A stretch of 64,000 nt of DNA, from NCBI GenBank assembly GCA_000155695.1, contig DS990592.1:2651973-2715972 (forward strand), written 5' to 3'. Below are positions 36,634 to 46,899 of this stretch, piece after piece. The notes beneath the pieces were generated by a model. It saw nothing but the letters and a program-made list of their open reading frames with translations. It was not told where the DNA came from and ran no database searches. The position numbers and the translations under genes are program-made. Source of the DNA: Verrucomicrobiia bacterium DG1235 (GTDB lineage Bacteria > Verrucomicrobiota > Verrucomicrobiia > Opitutales > Opitutaceae). Every line of letters starts with the position of its first letter. Within the stretch, counting starts at the first letter, position 1.

Positions 36634-36939
36634 CTACCAAGACGACTTAGTTACGCCAGGAATCTTCCCCTGAAGCGCGAGTTCACGGAAGGTGAGGCGA
36701 GAAAGACCGTAGCGACGGATGAACGCGCGGGGGCGCCCCGTGATGTTGCAACGATTCTTGATACGGATCGGCGAGGAGTTGCGAGGCAACTTGCAGAGCT
36801 TGCGCTGAGCTGCGTAGAACTCTTCGTCCGTGCTTTCTGGATTAGCCATAATGGCCTTCAAGGCGGAACGCTTTTCAGCGTACTGAGCGACGAGACGTTC
36901 GCGCTTCTTGTTGCGGGCGATAGCTGATTTCTTTGCCAT
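36634..36939 (-). CDS. rpsN: 30S ribosomal protein S14 (zinc-independent long form)
   Basis: A 101-residue S14 of the long type without the CxxC zinc motif ([46 protein letters not shown]). The zinc-free form fits low zinc demand. It lies 13 bases after rplE. Confidence 0.97.
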   Translation of the reverse strand: MAKKSAIARNKKRERLVAQYAEKRSALKAIMANPESTDEEFYAAQRKLCKLPRNSSPIRIKNRCNITGRPRAFIRRYGLSRLTFRELALQGKIPGVTKSSW

Positions 36940-36952
36940 ATCTAAAAAATAA

Positions 36953-37531
36953 TTAAGCTGCGGTTTCGTCTGTCTTCTTTTCTTGCTTGCGGAAAGGCAT
37001 GCCGAGAAGCGAGAGCAGCTCCTTGCCTTCTTTGTTGGTCGCGGCAGAAGTCACGATAGTGAACTCGAGGCCGGACTGGTACTTGATCGCATCCGTAGAA
37101 ATTTCAGGAAAGATCGTGATATCGGTGATACCCAGGGAGTAGTTACCATTTCCGTCAAAGCGGGAATGCACGCCACGGAAGTCACGGATGGACGGGAGTC
37201 CCACCGCGAGAAGACGATAGAGGAAGTCCCACATGCGAGCGCCACGGAGAGTGACCTTGCAGCCGATCGGCATGTCTTCGCGCAGCTTGAAGTTCGCGAT
37301 GCTCTTGCGAGCGTAAGTGCGAACGGCGGCTTGACCAGCGATCGCGCTCATGTTCTTGACCGCCTCTTCGAGTACCGACTTGTCTGCAGCCGCATTGACG
37401 CCGATGTTGAGGACGACCTTTTCGATCACTGGGATCTGCATGTCGTTCTTGTAGCCGAGCGACTTCTTAAGGCCTGGTGCTACGACGTCGTCGTAGAATT
37501 TCTTGAGTGCTGGAGTTTCTTGAGAGCTCAT
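36953..37531 (-). CDS. rplE: 50S ribosomal protein L5
   Basis: A 192-residue L5 ([45 protein letters not shown]-type, [27 protein letters not shown]). It binds 5S rRNA and contacts S13 across the subunit interface. A short Lys/Asp/Thr tail ends the protein. Confidence 0.97.
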   Translation of the reverse strand: MSSQETPALKKFYDDVVAPGLKKSLGYKNDMQIPVIEKVVLNIGVNAAADKSVLEEAVKNMSAIAGQAAVRTYARKSIANFKLREDMPIGCKVTLRGARMWDFLYRLLAVGLPSIRDFRGVHSRFDGNGNYSLGITDITIFPEISTDAIKYQSGLEFTIVTSAATNKEGKELLSLLGMPFRKQEKKTDETAA

Positions 37532-37610
37532 TGGTTTTTACGAATCCGGATTTCCGACCCGGATTTCTTGGTTCTCGGTGTCTCGATTAAGACAAATTTT
37601 GGTGAATTGA

Positions 37611-37862
37611 TTACTTGGCTTGGCGAGCATCCCACTTCGCCGCCGCCATAAGATTTGAAACGTGGATGGAACCTTCGCGTTCTACGATGGCGCCTTCCGG
37701 CTTTTCCTCGGACTTCTTCTCGTGACGCTTGATCATCATCAAGCCTTCGACAATCGCCCGGTTCTTCGCGGGAAGGAGCTGCAAGATCTTACCGCGCTTT
37801 CCCTTTTCTTTGCCTGCGAGTACTACAACTTCCTCGCCCTTCTTAATGTGTGCCTTAGCCAT
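37611..37862 (-). CDS. rplX: 50S ribosomal protein L24
   Basis: An 83-residue L24 with the KOW motif (GEEVVVLAGKEKGKRGKILQLLPAKNRAIVEGL). Assembly initiator protein of the large subunit. It begins one base after the rplN stop. Confidence 0.96.
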   Translation of the reverse strand: MAKAHIKKGEEVVVLAGKEKGKRGKILQLLPAKNRAIVEGLMMIKRHEKKSEEKPEGAIVEREGSIHVSNLMAAAKWDARQAK

Positions 37863-37863
37863 C

Positions 37864-38229
37864 TTAGAGAACCTCCGGTGCTAGTGATACAATCTTCATG
37901 AACTTCTTGTTGCGAAGTTCGCGAGCAACTGGACCGAAGATGCGTGAGCCCTTCGGATTGCCGTTGTTGTCGAGGATGACGATAGCGTTAGAGTCGAAAC
38001 GCAGATAGCTGCCGTCCTTGCGACGGATGGGAGCCTTGGTGCGAACGACAACCGCCTTAACGACCGAGCCCTTCTTCACGGAAGAGTCGACGCTTGCCTC
38101 CTTGATGTTGACGACGATGACGTCGCCTACATGAGCTGTCTTCTTGTTTTGACCGAGTCGACGGATCATCGAAGCGCGCTTGGCGCCGGTGTTGTCCGCG
38201 ATCTGGATGGATGAACGTAATTGAATCAT
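37864..38229 (-). CDS. rplN: 50S ribosomal protein L14
   Basis: A 121-residue L14 ([47 protein letters not shown]). Conserved in length; part of the intersubunit bridge. Confidence 0.97.
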   Translation of the reverse strand: MIQLRSSIQIADNTGAKRASMIRRLGQNKKTAHVGDVIVVNIKEASVDSSVKKGSVVKAVVVRTKAPIRRKDGSYLRFDSNAIVILDNNGNPKGSRIFGPVARELRNKKFMKIVSLAPEVL

Positions 38230-38250
38230 GGTTGTATAACCTCCCCTGCT

Positions 38251-38586
38251 TTATGCTTCCGTGCCGGATTCGGAAGCGTGGGCTTCCTGCTCCGCCTCAA
38301 CTTCGGCGAGTGTCTTCTTGCCGAGCATTGGAGCGCGTTCCGTGACCGATACGAGGCGCCAGCGCTTGAGGCGGCTGAGTGGACGTGTCTCCATGATCTC
38401 AACCTTGTCGCCTAGGCGCGCGGTGTTTTCCTCGTCGTGTACGTGAACGACGGTTTTGCGGTTGATCACCTTGCGGTAGCGAGGGTGAGCCTTCTTGTAG
38501 CTGTACGTGACCTTGATGGACTTGTCGCCCATGATGCTGGTTACGACGCCGGTGAGATCTTTTCTCTTGTTACGTGAATTTTCCAT
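38251..38586 (-). CDS. rpsQ: 30S ribosomal protein S17 with acidic C-terminal tail
   Basis: A 111-residue S17 (RKDLTGVVTSIMGDKSIKVT, HDEENTARLGDKVEIMETRPLSRLKRWRLV). The core ends near residue 88; a tail with LAEVEAEQEAHASESGTEA makes it longer than the common 80-90 residues. Confidence 0.96.
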   Translation of the reverse strand: MENSRNKRKDLTGVVTSIMGDKSIKVTYSYKKAHPRYRKVINRKTVVHVHDEENTARLGDKVEIMETRPLSRLKRWRLVSVTERAPMLGKKTLAEVEAEQEAHASESGTEA

Positions 38587-38605
38587 TGCCTGATATTATT
38601 TGATG

Positions 38606-38812
38606 TTAGGCGGACTTCTTCTCAGCGGCGACTTTCTCCGCGCGGATCGTCTCCATACGGGCGATGCTCTTGCGTAGAGATGTGATCTCGTGAGTCTTTT
38701 CAACTTGGCCAGTTTGCTTCTTAAGCCGGAGGTCGAGCAACTTTTCGCGGGTCTCGCGAACCTTCTTTTCGATCTCTGGGAGGGAAAGTTCCTTTATGTC
38801 TTTTGTCTTCAT
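38606..38812 (-). CDS. rpmC: 50S ribosomal protein L29
   Basis: A 68-residue two-helix L29 ([45 protein letters not shown]). Normal place between rplP and rpsQ. Confidence 0.96.
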   Translation of the reverse strand: MKTKDIKELSLPEIEKKVRETREKLLDLRLKKQTGQVEKTHEITSLRKSIARMETIRAEKVAAEKKSA

Positions 38813-38833
38813 TCTCGTGGTGTCCTTTCCGGT

Positions 38834-39253
38834 TTAGTCGCGATCGCGCTCGATGAAACGAGTCTTGAAAGGGATCTTCGCGTCAGCGAGTGACATTGCC
38901 TGACGAGCTACGGCGATAGGCACGCCGGCGAGCTCGAAAAGAACGACGCCTGGCTTGACCGCGGCGACGTAATGATCGACAGGTCCCTTACCCTTACCCA
39001 TACGGGTTTCGAGCGGCTTCTTAGTGATTGGCTTGTGAGGAAAAACGCGAATCCAGAGCTTTCCCTTACGCTTCATGTGACGAGTGATCGCAACACGAGC
39101 GGCTTCGATTTGACGACCGGTGAAGTGACCACGTTCGAGCGCCTGGATAGCGAAATCGCCGAAAGCGATTGTGTCGCCACCTTTCGCGTTTCCGCGAAGG
39201 CGACCCTTCATGACCTTACGGTACTTGGTGCGAGATGGTGTTAGTGGAGGCAT
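38834..39253 (-). CDS. rplP: 50S ribosomal protein L16
   Basis: A 139-residue L16 ([72 protein letters not shown]). It lies at the base of the central protuberance near the A site. Confidence 0.97.
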   Translation of the reverse strand: MPPLTPSRTKYRKVMKGRLRGNAKGGDTIAFGDFAIQALERGHFTGRQIEAARVAITRHMKRKGKLWIRVFPHKPITKKPLETRMGKGKGPVDHYVAAVKPGVVLFELAGVPIAVARQAMSLADAKIPFKTRFIERDRD

Positions 39254-39272
39254 GGCTTGTTACCCTTTCGGC

Positions 39273-39896
39273 TTAGTCTTCCTTGTTGAATACCCAGCAC
39301 TTGATGCCGATGATACCGTAGACGGTACGCGCTTCAGCTGTGCCATAGTCGATTTCTTCACGGAGCGTGTGGAGAGGCACGGAACCCTGACGCTGTACTT
39401 CCGTACGAGCGATGTCCGCGCCGCCGAGACGACCACCTACTTGAATTTTGATTCCGTTCGCGCCCAGAGACATGGCCATTTGCACGGCTTTCTTCATGGC
39501 GCGGCGGAACGCGATGCGACGCTCGAGTTGAAGCGCGACGTTTTCAGCGACGAGTGTAGCGTCTAGCTCAGGCTTCTTTACTTCCTGAATGTCGAGGAGG
39601 ATCTCCTTGCCGGTTGCCTTGGAAAGCTCGTCCTTGATCTTCTCGATTTCCTGGCCCTTGCGTCCGATAACGATACCGGGACGAGCTGTGAAAATCTTGA
39701 CGCGAACACGAGACGAGGCGCGTTCGATGAAAATGCGGGGAACGCTCGCGAACTTGAGCTTTTCCATGAGCTTCTCGCGGATGATGTGATCCTCGTAAAG
39801 CGTTGACGCGAATTCATTCTTGCGAGCGAACCAGCGAGACTGCCAGTTACGATTTACGGCGAGACGAAATCCGATTGGATGTGTTTTTTGACCCAT
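39273..39896 (-). CDS. rpsC: 30S ribosomal protein S3
   Basis: A 207-residue S3 ([23 protein letters not shown], the KH motif [40 protein letters not shown]). Part of the mRNA entry helicase with S4 and S5. It ends soon after the conserved domain, so it is on the short side for the family. Confidence 0.97.
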   Translation of the reverse strand: MGQKTHPIGFRLAVNRNWQSRWFARKNEFASTLYEDHIIREKLMEKLKFASVPRIFIERASSRVRVKIFTARPGIVIGRKGQEIEKIKDELSKATGKEILLDIQEVKKPELDATLVAENVALQLERRIAFRRAMKKAVQMAMSLGANGIKIQVGGRLGGADIARTEVQRQGSVPLHTLREEIDYGTAEARTVYGIIGIKCWVFNKED

Positions 39897-39910
39897 ATTG
39901 CGTAATTTCT

Positions 39911-40246
39911 TTAGGCGTTATCAGAGAGGACGATGCGGATGTGAGACATACGCTTCTTGCGCTTTGCAACGCCACCGCGAGCGGCAGCCTTGAATCGCTT
40001 GAGCGCAGGCCCTTGCTCGACCGTTGCCAACTCTACGACGAGGGAATCGCCAGAGAGGTCGTGATTGTTTTCTGCGTTAGCGATCGCCGACTGCAGCGTC
40101 TTGGAGATCAGAAACGCGGACTTGCGAGGGATGAACTTAAGCAGCTCGAGAGCTGCGTTTGCGTTCTTGCCGCGAATCGTGCGAGCGACCTCGATCACCT
40201 TCTTCGGTGACATACGAGCGTATTTTGTGCGTGCTTGTACTTGCAT
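39911..40246 (-). CDS. rplV: 50S ribosomal protein L22
   Basis: A 111-residue L22 ([50 protein letters not shown], the exit-tunnel loop with [13 protein letters not shown]). Standard. Confidence 0.97.
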   Translation of the reverse strand: MQVQARTKYARMSPKKVIEVARTIRGKNANAALELLKFIPRKSAFLISKTLQSAIANAENNHDLSGDSLVVELATVEQGPALKRFKAAARGGVAKRKKRMSHIRIVLSDNA

Positions 40247-40266
40247 GGCTATGATTGCTCCTCGCG

Positions 40267-40533
40267 TTATTTCTTACCGCCACCGTGCGCCTTGAAAGTG
40301 CGAGTCTGCGAGAACTCGCCCAACTTGTGGCCCACCATGTTTTCGGTCACGTGGACAGGAATGAACATCTTGCCGTTGTGTACGTTAATATTCAGTCCAA
40401 CGAACTCAGGAGTGATGGTTGAGCGGCGAGACCATGTCTGGATCGGCTTGCGATCGTTTGCGGTCTGGGCGACATCCACCTTTTTGAGAAGGCTGGGGTC
40501 TACGAAAAATCCTTTTTTGATTGAACGAGCCAT
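40267..40533 (-). CDS. rpsS: 30S ribosomal protein S19
   Basis: An 88-residue S19 ([57 protein letters not shown]). Standard. Confidence 0.97.
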   Translation of the reverse strand: MARSIKKGFFVDPSLLKKVDVAQTANDRKPIQTWSRRSTITPEFVGLNINVHNGKMFIPVHVTENMVGHKLGEFSQTRTFKAHGGGKK

Positions 40534-40548
40534 ATTCTATTTCCTCGC

Positions 40549-41403
40549 TTACTTGTTTTTCATTTTCCGCCCGTTGCGACGGACGAGGATGAGGCTGTTG
40601 CTCTCCTTGGATTTGCGGCGGGTTGGGAAGCCCTTCGCCAACTGACCCCATGGGGACACGAGCATCTGGCGACCGCCACCACCCTTGGACTTAGCTTCAC
40701 CACCACCATTGGGGTGATCGACTGGATTCATCACAACACCGCGAACGCGTGGGCGCTTGCCGAGCCAGCGACTGCGACCGGCCTTGCCGATGACGACATT
40801 CTTCTTCTCGGCGTTTCCGACGATGCCGACGGTTGCCATGCACTTCTTGGATACGAGTCGCATTTCACCGGAAGGCATCTTGATCTGAGCCGAGTCGCCA
40901 TCGATTGAAATGAGCTCAACCGAATTGCCTGCGGAACGAGCGATCTGAGCGCCTTTGCCTGGAAGGAGCTCAACCGCGTGCAACTTGGTGGACGGCGGGA
41001 TGAACTCGAGAGGCATCGAATTGCCGGAATCGAAAGCGATCATCTTCTGGGAAGACAGGACCGAATCGCCAGCCTTGATCCCTGCCGGAGCGATGATGTA
41101 ACGCTTTTCGCCATCGGCGTAAGCCAAGAGAGCGATGTAGGCGGAACGGTTCGGATCGTACTCGATCGCCTGTACCTTGGCGGGGATATCGAACTTGTTA
41201 CGCTTGAAGTCGATGATGCGGTAGAGCTGCTTGTGCCCTCCGCCGCGACGACGCATCGTGATGCGACCGTAGCAGTTGCGACCTGCTTGCTTGCTCTTGG
41301 AAGTCGTGAGCGCCTTCTCAGGACGCTTGTTTGCAACATCCTTAACCTGGATGGCAGCGAAGCGAAGGGTCGGCGTGACTGGATTAAAACTCTTGATAGC
41401 CAT
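40549..41403 (-). CDS. rplB: 50S ribosomal protein L2
   Basis: A 284-residue L2 with the peptidyl-transferase-proximal segment RGVVMNPVDHPNGGGE and the conserved histidine, plus GRITMRRRGGGHKQLYRIIDF. Essential for subunit joining and tRNA binding. Normal length and position. Confidence 0.97.
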   Translation of the reverse strand: MAIKSFNPVTPTLRFAAIQVKDVANKRPEKALTTSKSKQAGRNCYGRITMRRRGGGHKQLYRIIDFKRNKFDIPAKVQAIEYDPNRSAYIALLAYADGEKRYIIAPAGIKAGDSVLSSQKMIAFDSGNSMPLEFIPPSTKLHAVELLPGKGAQIARSAGNSVELISIDGDSAQIKMPSGEMRLVSKKCMATVGIVGNAEKKNVVIGKAGRSRWLGKRPRVRGVVMNPVDHPNGGGEAKSKGGGGRQMLVSPWGQLAKGFPTRRKSKESNSLILVRRNGRKMKNK

Positions 41404-41422
41404 GTTTAGTGATCTCCTTCGT

Positions 41423-41713
41423 TTAGGCTGTGAAATCGATGACGTCGCCCTGCTTTAGGGTAACGATCGCTTTCTTTGTGCCACCGGTGCTTGATGTCTT
41501 GCCGGTCTTGCGGTTGCGACTTGGCTTGCCGATCTGGTTGATGACGTTCACGCGCTTGACGGATACGTCGAATGCCTTCTCGACTGCTGCCTTGATGCTG
41601 TCCTTGTTCGAGCTTTTGAACACTTGGAAAGTGTACTGTCCCATCTCAGAAGACTGGATGTTGCTCTTTTCGGTCAGGTGTACGGATTTGATGATTTTAT
41701 CTGGCTGAATCAT
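41423..41713 (-). CDS. rplW: 50S ribosomal protein L23
   Basis: A 96-residue L23 (LTEKSNIQSSEMGQYTFQVF, AVEKAFDVSVKRVNVINQIGK). It docks trigger factor and SRP at the tunnel exit. Its ATG overlaps the rplD stop by four bases, so the two are translationally coupled. Confidence 0.96.
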   Translation of the reverse strand: MIQPDKIIKSVHLTEKSNIQSSEMGQYTFQVFKSSNKDSIKAAVEKAFDVSVKRVNVINQIGKPSRNRKTGKTSSTGGTKKAIVTLKQGDVIDFTA

Positions 41714-42345
41714 TTCGAGCCTCCTTTCGCCCGCTCTACGAGGACGTCTAGTCCCGAGCGAGTTACGATAATTGTTTTGAACTGACAGAGGTCGGTCACG
41801 CTTACGAGTGAAGCCTCTTCGAGATCGACACCAACAAGATTGCGAAGCGCGAGCACCGAGGTGTCACTAAGCTCCTTGTCGATGACGAGCACCTTGCCCT
41901 TGGGAGCGATGCCACGTACCAGGCCTTCGGCGACCTTCGTCTTGGCAGGAGCGATATCGAGAGAGTCGATAACGACGATGGACTCGTCGCTGATGCGGTC
42001 CACTAGAGCGCGGCCGAACGCGAGGGTCTTAACCTTCTTGTTGATCTTCTTCGAGTAGTCGCGAGGACGTGGACCGAAGACGATACCACCTCCGACCCAG
42101 ATCGGGGAGCGATTCGAGCCTGCGCGAGCGCGGCCGGTACCCTTCTGGCGCCATGGCTTCTTACCACCACCGCGAACTTCGCCGCGAGTCTTCGTGCTGG
42201 CGCTGCCTTGACGGCCGTTTGCCGCCTGGGCGACTACTACTTCCTTAACAGCCTGCAGGCCTTTGTCACCTTCGAAGACGGGGAGTCCGTCTACTTCAGT
42301 TTCGCCGCCTTCGCTGCCGTCGTTTTTGAAAAGCTTAAGTTTCAT
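41710..42345 (-). CDS. rplD: 50S ribosomal protein L4
   Basis: A 211-residue L4 ([32 protein letters not shown]-type tunnel loop, [25 protein letters not shown]). In E. coli L4 also represses the S10 operon; no matching leader can be shown here. Confidence 0.97.
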   Translation of the reverse strand: MKLKLFKNDGSEGGETEVDGLPVFEGDKGLQAVKEVVVAQAANGRQGSASTKTRGEVRGGGKKPWRQKGTGRARAGSNRSPIWVGGGIVFGPRPRDYSKKINKKVKTLAFGRALVDRISDESIVVIDSLDIAPAKTKVAEGLVRGIAPKGKVLVIDKELSDTSVLALRNLVGVDLEEASLVSVTDLCQFKTIIVTRSGLDVLVERAKGGSK

Positions 42346-42362
42346 GGTCGATCAGTCCTTTC

Positions 42363-43001
42363 CTATTTCTTGGCCTTGATCGCGGAACGGATCATCACGG
42401 TGTCGCCATTCGCGCCCGGGATGCCACCCTTAACCAAGATTAGGTTCTTCTCGGCGTCGATGCTGACGATCTCGAGGTTTTGAATTGTGCGCTGCTTCGC
42501 GCCCATGTGGCCAGGCATCTTCTGGTTCTTGAATACGTGACCAGGCCATTGGCACAGGCCGATCGAACCGATGCGGCGGTGGAACATAGAGCCGTGAGAA
42601 GCGGGACCGCCCTTGGTGTTGAACCGCTTCATAACACCAGCAAAGCCTTTACCCTTTGTGTTGCCGATGACGTCAACCTTCTTGCCGACTTCGAATTTCG
42701 AAACGTCGAGCACGTCACCCGCAGTAGCGTCAATCGCCTCTGGGCTGCGCACTTCGCGAATCACTCGGGGAGCGTGAGCGACGCCTGCCTTCTTGGCATG
42801 GCCAATCGCAGCCTTGCTCGCGTTCTTATCCTTCTTGGAATCGAAACCGATCTGGATGGCATTGTATCCATCGGACTCGACAGTCTTTACTTGTAGCACT
42901 GGACAGGGACCTGCCTGCAGCACGGTGACAGGAACAACTTGGTTGTCGCTGCCATAAACCTGGGTCATTCCCAGCTTTTTGCCTAATAGCGTATAGTTCA
43001 T
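42363..43001 (-). CDS. rplC: 50S ribosomal protein L3
   Basis: A 212-residue L3 (MNYTLLGKKLGMTQVYGSD, KGKGFAGVMKRFNTKGGPASHGS, GSIGLCQWPGHVFKNQKMPGHMG). Assembly initiator near the peptidyl-transferase centre. It is separated from rpsJ by 107 bases that contain a small hairpin. Confidence 0.97.
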   Translation of the reverse strand: MNYTLLGKKLGMTQVYGSDNQVVPVTVLQAGPCPVLQVKTVESDGYNAIQIGFDSKKDKNASKAAIGHAKKAGVAHAPRVIREVRSPEAIDATAGDVLDVSKFEVGKKVDVIGNTKGKGFAGVMKRFNTKGGPASHGSMFHRRIGSIGLCQWPGHVFKNQKMPGHMGAKQRTIQNLEIVSIDAEKNLILVKGGIPGANGDTVMIRSAIKAKK

Positions 43002-43018
43002 AGTTCTAAGAGGTAGGT

Positions 43019-43034
43019 GAAGGCGTCCGCCTTC
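43019..43034 (-). promoter_or_regulatory. Hairpin in the rplC leader
   Basis: GAAGGC and GCCTTC pair around a four-base loop, 17 bases before the rplC start codon. There is no T run on the coding strand, so it is not a terminator for this operon; it could influence L3 translation. Confidence 0.3.
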
Positions 43035-43108
43035 GTTTTTATTAGACCCACATTAGCGTCCGACGGAGTTGCCGAACGAAAGTCTGTGTTATTTGGTACC
43101 CGTGTTTC

Positions 43109-43417
43109 TTAAACGTTGATGCTGATATCTACGCCGGATGGTAGGTTAAGCTTCTTGAGTTCGTCGACGGTCTGAGCGGTCGGCTCGATGATGTCGAGCA
43201 AACGCTTGTGCGTTCTGATCTCAAACTGCTCCATGGACTTCTTGTCCACGTGCGGCGAGCGGTTAACGGATATCTTCTCGATTCGCGTAGGGAGCGGCAC
43301 TGGCCCGGAGACACGAGCGCCTGAGCGCTTCGCAGTATCCACAATCTCTGACGCGGACTGATCGATTACTCGATAGTCGAAACCTTGAAGTCTGATACGG
43401 ATTTTTTGTCCTGTCAT
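43109..43417 (-). CDS. rpsJ: 30S ribosomal protein S10
   Basis: A 102-residue S10 ([65 protein letters not shown]-type). It also takes part in transcription antitermination with NusB. It follows fusA directly: the usual tuf gene is missing at this place. Confidence 0.97.
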   Translation of the reverse strand: MTGQKIRIRLQGFDYRVIDQSASEIVDTAKRSGARVSGPVPLPTRIEKISVNRSPHVDKKSMEQFEIRTHKRLLDIIEPTAQTVDELKKLNLPSGVDISINV

Positions 43418-43450
43418 GTTAGTTCGGTAGAAAAGTTACGGCGGCGATGA

Positions 43451-45592
43451 TTACCAACCTTGGTTTAGAATCTCTTCGAGTAGTTTCGGAGCAACTACCT
43501 CGTAATTTGACCACTCCATAGTGTAGCTGGCGCGGCCTTTTGAGAGAGAACGAACGTCGGTCGCGTAACCAAACATGGTTTTGAGCGGAACGGTCGCGTA
43601 AATGTAAGCCAAATCACCCTTTGTCTCCAAATTCTGGATCTGACCACGGCGGCGGTTTAGGTCTCCGACCACATCGCCTTGAAATTCAACAGGAGTCACA
43701 ACCTCCACTTTCATCACTGGCTCAAGAAGCACAGGTGCGGCCTCTTTCATCGCTTCTTTCAAAGCGAAGATACCTGCCATTTTGAAGGAAGTTTCGGACG
43801 AGTCCACTTCATGAAAAGACCCGTCAACCAGACGAACCTTAAGATCAATCACCGGATAGCTCGCGACCACGCCATTAAGCGTCGCTTCGCGAATGCCATC
43901 GATAGTGGGCTTGATGAACTCCTTCGGAATAGACCCGCCAACTGTTTCGTCAATTATCTCGATCCCCTTCCCCGTTTCCTGGGGCTCGATCTCAATAATC
44001 GCATGACCATACTGGCCCTTGCCGCCGGTCTGGCGGACAAACTTCCCTTCGGCGCGAGCGGAAGCTGTGATCGTTTCGCGGTAGGCGATTTGCGGCTCGC
44101 CTGAGCGGGCGCTGACCTTGAACTCGCGGAACAAGCGGTCGCGAATGATCTCGAGGTGAAGCTCTCCCATACCCGAGATGATCGTCTGGCCGGTCTCAGG
44201 ATTGGAGCTAACGACAAAGGTGGGATCCTCTTCGGAAAGACGAGCAAGACCCGCTGCCAACTTTTCTTGGTCGGCGGAGGTCTTCGGCTCAATCGTCATC
44301 GAAATGACAGGCTCTGGAAAACTTGGCGGGATGAGCGAAACATCGTAGCCCTTAGGAACCAAGGTATCGCCTGTAGCCACATTCTTGATACCGACCAAAG
44401 CGCAGATATCGCCCGAACGCACCTCCTCGAGATCTTCGCGGCTATCGGCCTTCATCTGAAGGATTCGGCTCACGCGTTCGGATTTACGGGTACGTGGATT
44501 GTAAAGGGTGTCGCCCTTCTTAATCGTTCCGCTGTAAACGCGAACAAAGACGAGCTTCCCAACATAAGGATCGCTCCAAAGCTTGAAAGCGAGGGCTGTC
44601 GGCTTGCCTGCGTCATCAGCCTCAATTTCGACGATCGACTCGTCTTCGGCATGACCCTTGGTCGCTGGCAGATCAAGCGGGCTTGGCAGGTAGTTTACCA
44701 CTGCGTCGAGCACGCACTGCACGCCCTTGTTCTTGAATGCGGATCCTGGGATCACGCCTACGAACTTCAAGGCTACGGTGGCTTTTCGGATTGCGAGGAT
44801 GAGCTGGCTGGCGGAAATGTCTTCTCCGCTCAAATAGGCTTCTGCGAGCTCATCGTCGAAATCAGCGACTGCCTCGATAAGGGATTCCCGAAGGCTGGTT
44901 GCCTTGTCCGCGAGCTCCGCTGGTATCTCGACCGGATGGACCTTCACTCCCATTTCGTCAGAGTCGTCGAACTTGAGAGCAACATTCTGCACGAGATCGA
45001 CAAGACCGGAGAATCCATCTTCAGCGCCGATATTGAGGAAAAGCGGGTGAGCGTTCGCTCCCAGCTTTTGTCGCATGTCCTCGACGGCCCCGAGAAAGTC
45101 AGCTCCGACACGATCCATCTTGTTGATGAATGCGATGCGAGGCACCTTGTACTTGTCAGCCTGACGCCAAACCGTTTCCGACTGGGGCTGCACGCCGGCG
45201 ACCGCGCAAAAAACGGCTACCGCTCCATCGAGCACGCGGAGGGAACGCTCCACTTCCGCGGTAAAATCTACGTGACCGGGGGTGTCGATGATGTTGACCA
45301 AATGATCAACCCCCTCGAAAGGACCAAAACTTGCCTTCCAGTGACAAGAGATCGCGGCTGAGGTAATTGTAATACCGCGCTCACGCTCCTGCTCCATGAA
45401 GTCAGTGACGGAATTGCCGTCATGAACTTCTCCAACCTTATGAACTACGCCTGTATAATATAGAATGCGCTCTGTAGTAGTAGTCTTCCCAGCATCAATA
45501 TGGGCAGCGATGCCAATATTACGCGTCCACTCCATCGGCACCGGTCTGTCGGCGCCGTTTTTGGGCGAATGCACTGTGAGGGAAACTGTCAT
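43451..45592 (-). CDS. fusA: Translation elongation factor G
   Basis: A 713-residue EF-G. It moves tRNA and mRNA after peptide bond formation, using GTP. G-domain motifs are [15 protein letters not shown] (P-loop), [11 protein letters not shown] (switch I), DTPGHVDFT (switch II) and NKMDR; later domains carry [10 protein letters not shown] and [10 protein letters not shown]. An N-terminal addition of about 20 residues ([19 protein letters not shown]) precedes the usual start. A later ATG at residue 20 (MEWTRNIGI) could be the true start. Confidence 0.97.
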   Translation of the reverse strand: MTVSLTVHSPKNGADRPVPMEWTRNIGIAAHIDAGKTTTTERILYYTGVVHKVGEVHDGNSVTDFMEQERERGITITSAAISCHWKASFGPFEGVDHLVNIIDTPGHVDFTAEVERSLRVLDGAVAVFCAVAGVQPQSETVWRQADKYKVPRIAFINKMDRVGADFLGAVEDMRQKLGANAHPLFLNIGAEDGFSGLVDLVQNVALKFDDSDEMGVKVHPVEIPAELADKATSLRESLIEAVADFDDELAEAYLSGEDISASQLILAIRKATVALKFVGVIPGSAFKNKGVQCVLDAVVNYLPSPLDLPATKGHAEDESIVEIEADDAGKPTALAFKLWSDPYVGKLVFVRVYSGTIKKGDTLYNPRTRKSERVSRILQMKADSREDLEEVRSGDICALVGIKNVATGDTLVPKGYDVSLIPPSFPEPVISMTIEPKTSADQEKLAAGLARLSEEDPTFVVSSNPETGQTIISGMGELHLEIIRDRLFREFKVSARSGEPQIAYRETITASARAEGKFVRQTGGKGQYGHAIIEIEPQETGKGIEIIDETVGGSIPKEFIKPTIDGIREATLNGVVASYPVIDLKVRLVDGSFHEVDSSETSFKMAGIFALKEAMKEAAPVLLEPVMKVEVVTPVEFQGDVVGDLNRRRGQIQNLETKGDLAYIYATVPLKTMFGYATDVRSLSKGRASYTMEWSNYEVVAPKLLEEILNQGW

Positions 45593-45622
45593 TTACAAAG
45601 AACAAAACAGGCGAAGCTGCGA

Positions 45623-46096
45623 TTACCAACGAAGGTGTGCAAATGCGCGATTGGACTGGGCCATCTTGTGAGTGTCTTCCTTCTTCTTAACAATAGAACC
45701 TGTGTTATTGTAAGCGTCGATGATTTCAGATGCGAGAGCATCCTTCATGGGAAGACCACGACGAGCAGCGGCACCATTGACGATCCAACGGAAAGCGAGC
45801 GACTCTTGACGGTCATAGGAAATTTCAACTGGCACCTGATAAGTGGCGCCACCAACACGGCGGCTCTTCACTTCGAGGCGAGGACGAGCGTTTTCGAGAG
45901 CTCCAAGAAGAAGATCGATAGGATCACCCTTGCCTAGCTTTTCAGCTACCTTCTCGAAAGCGGAGTAGACGATACGCTCTGCGACAGTCTTCTTACCATC
46001 ACGCATGACGGTGTTGACGAGGCGACCTACGAGTACGCTGCCGTAGCGGGCGTCTGGCTTTGCTGGTCTTTTAGTGGCTCTTCTGCGACGTGACAT
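45623..46096 (-). CDS. rpsG: 30S ribosomal protein S7
   Basis: A 157-residue S7 ([38 protein letters not shown]-type, [40 protein letters not shown]). Primary binder of the 16S 3' domain and, in E. coli, str operon repressor. 30 bases separate it from fusA. Confidence 0.97.
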   Translation of the reverse strand: MSRRRRATKRPAKPDARYGSVLVGRLVNTVMRDGKKTVAERIVYSAFEKVAEKLGKGDPIDLLLGALENARPRLEVKSRRVGGATYQVPVEISYDRQESLAFRWIVNGAAARRGLPMKDALASEIIDAYNNTGSIVKKKEDTHKMAQSNRAFAHLRW

Positions 46097-46110
46097 GGTC
46101 TAATAATTCC

Positions 46111-46491
46111 TTATTTCTTATCCTTAGGACGCTTTACTCCATACTTGGAGCGACTGCGGCGACGCTTATCAACGCCTTGCGCGTCGAGCGTTCCACGAAC
46201 GATGTGGTAGCGAACACCTGGAAGATCCTTAACACGACCACCGCGAACGAGCACGATGCTGTGCTCCTGAAGGTTGTGCCCTTCGTCTGGGATGTAAGCG
46301 ATCACTTCGTAACCGTTGGTCAGACGAACCTTAGCCACCTTACGGATAGCGGAGTTTGGCTTCTTCGGCGTACGCGTCATGACTTGTACGCACACACCGC
46401 GTCGGAACGGGTTTGCTTCGAGGGCACGTGATTTAGACTTAGACTTAATCACTTTGCGCCCCAATCGGACTAACTGGTTAATAGTAGGCAT
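46111..46491 (-). CDS. rpsL: 30S ribosomal protein S12
   Basis: A 126-residue S12 ([65 protein letters not shown]). The decoding-site lysines in TPKKPNS and [10 protein letters not shown] are the wild-type, streptomycin-sensitive residues. First gene of the str cluster. Confidence 0.97.
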   Translation of the reverse strand: MPTINQLVRLGRKVIKSKSKSRALEANPFRRGVCVQVMTRTPKKPNSAIRKVAKVRLTNGYEVIAYIPDEGHNLQEHSIVLVRGGRVKDLPGVRYHIVRGTLDAQGVDKRRRSRSKYGVKRPKDKK

Positions 46492-46543
46492 GGTGTGAAA
46501 TTTTGAGAAAAGAGCGTGAACGTATCGTTTGAAGGTGCTTCGG

Positions 46544-46570
46544 CAAGTATTTTCTACCGAAATAGGTCAA
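46544..46570 (-). promoter_or_regulatory. Possible promoter of the str operon
   Basis: On the minus strand TTGACC (46570-46565), a 15-base spacer, then TACTTG (46549-46544). The spacer is short and the -10 box poor, but it lies about 50 bases before the rpsL start. Confidence 0.3.
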
Positions 46571-46612
46571 AAAGCAGAACCAGCCCGTTCACTGGCCGAA
46601 TCTGCTCTTTTT
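46569..46612. terminator. Hairpin with flanking A and T runs upstream of rpsL
   Basis: AGCAGA (46573-46578) pairs with TCTGCT (46601-46606) and, inside, CCAG (46580-46583) with CTGG (46592-46595). Five T's follow on each strand. It may be an attenuator in the str leader, or an insulator between the divergent operons. Confidence 0.5.
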
Positions 46613-46899
46613 CTACGCGTTTTGTTTGGGCGGAAAGCTCGTGAGTAGCCTCCTATGTAGCGGAAAAAATTGAAGGACGAACGGTTTGGGGCGCGGTTGC
46701 TCACGCATCAAGCACAAATCGGCGAAATGATGCATAAAAAAGCGGGGCTTCTGATCTTATGGAAAAATCATATCCGCAATGGGAAGAGTTACTAGCAGTG
46801 AACGTCCCGCGAACTTGTGATTGAAGCCGACGCCTGCCTCGCCACACTCCGAACCTTCTTTGCCTTTGGTTTCTTAGAACCAACCACCCCAACTGCCCC

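Larger units (their letters stand above)
46492..46899. other. Divergent intergenic region between rpsL and the GntP permease
   Basis: 408 bases without a convincing gene. It holds a hairpin with T runs on both sides (46569-46612) and a possible rpsL promoter next to it. The remaining part, 46620-46899, must contain the permease promoter, but no clear boxes were found. Confidence 0.6.

Noticed and set aside
44156-45361. 401-codon open frame opposite fusA
   Set aside because: Shadow of EF-G; no family features.
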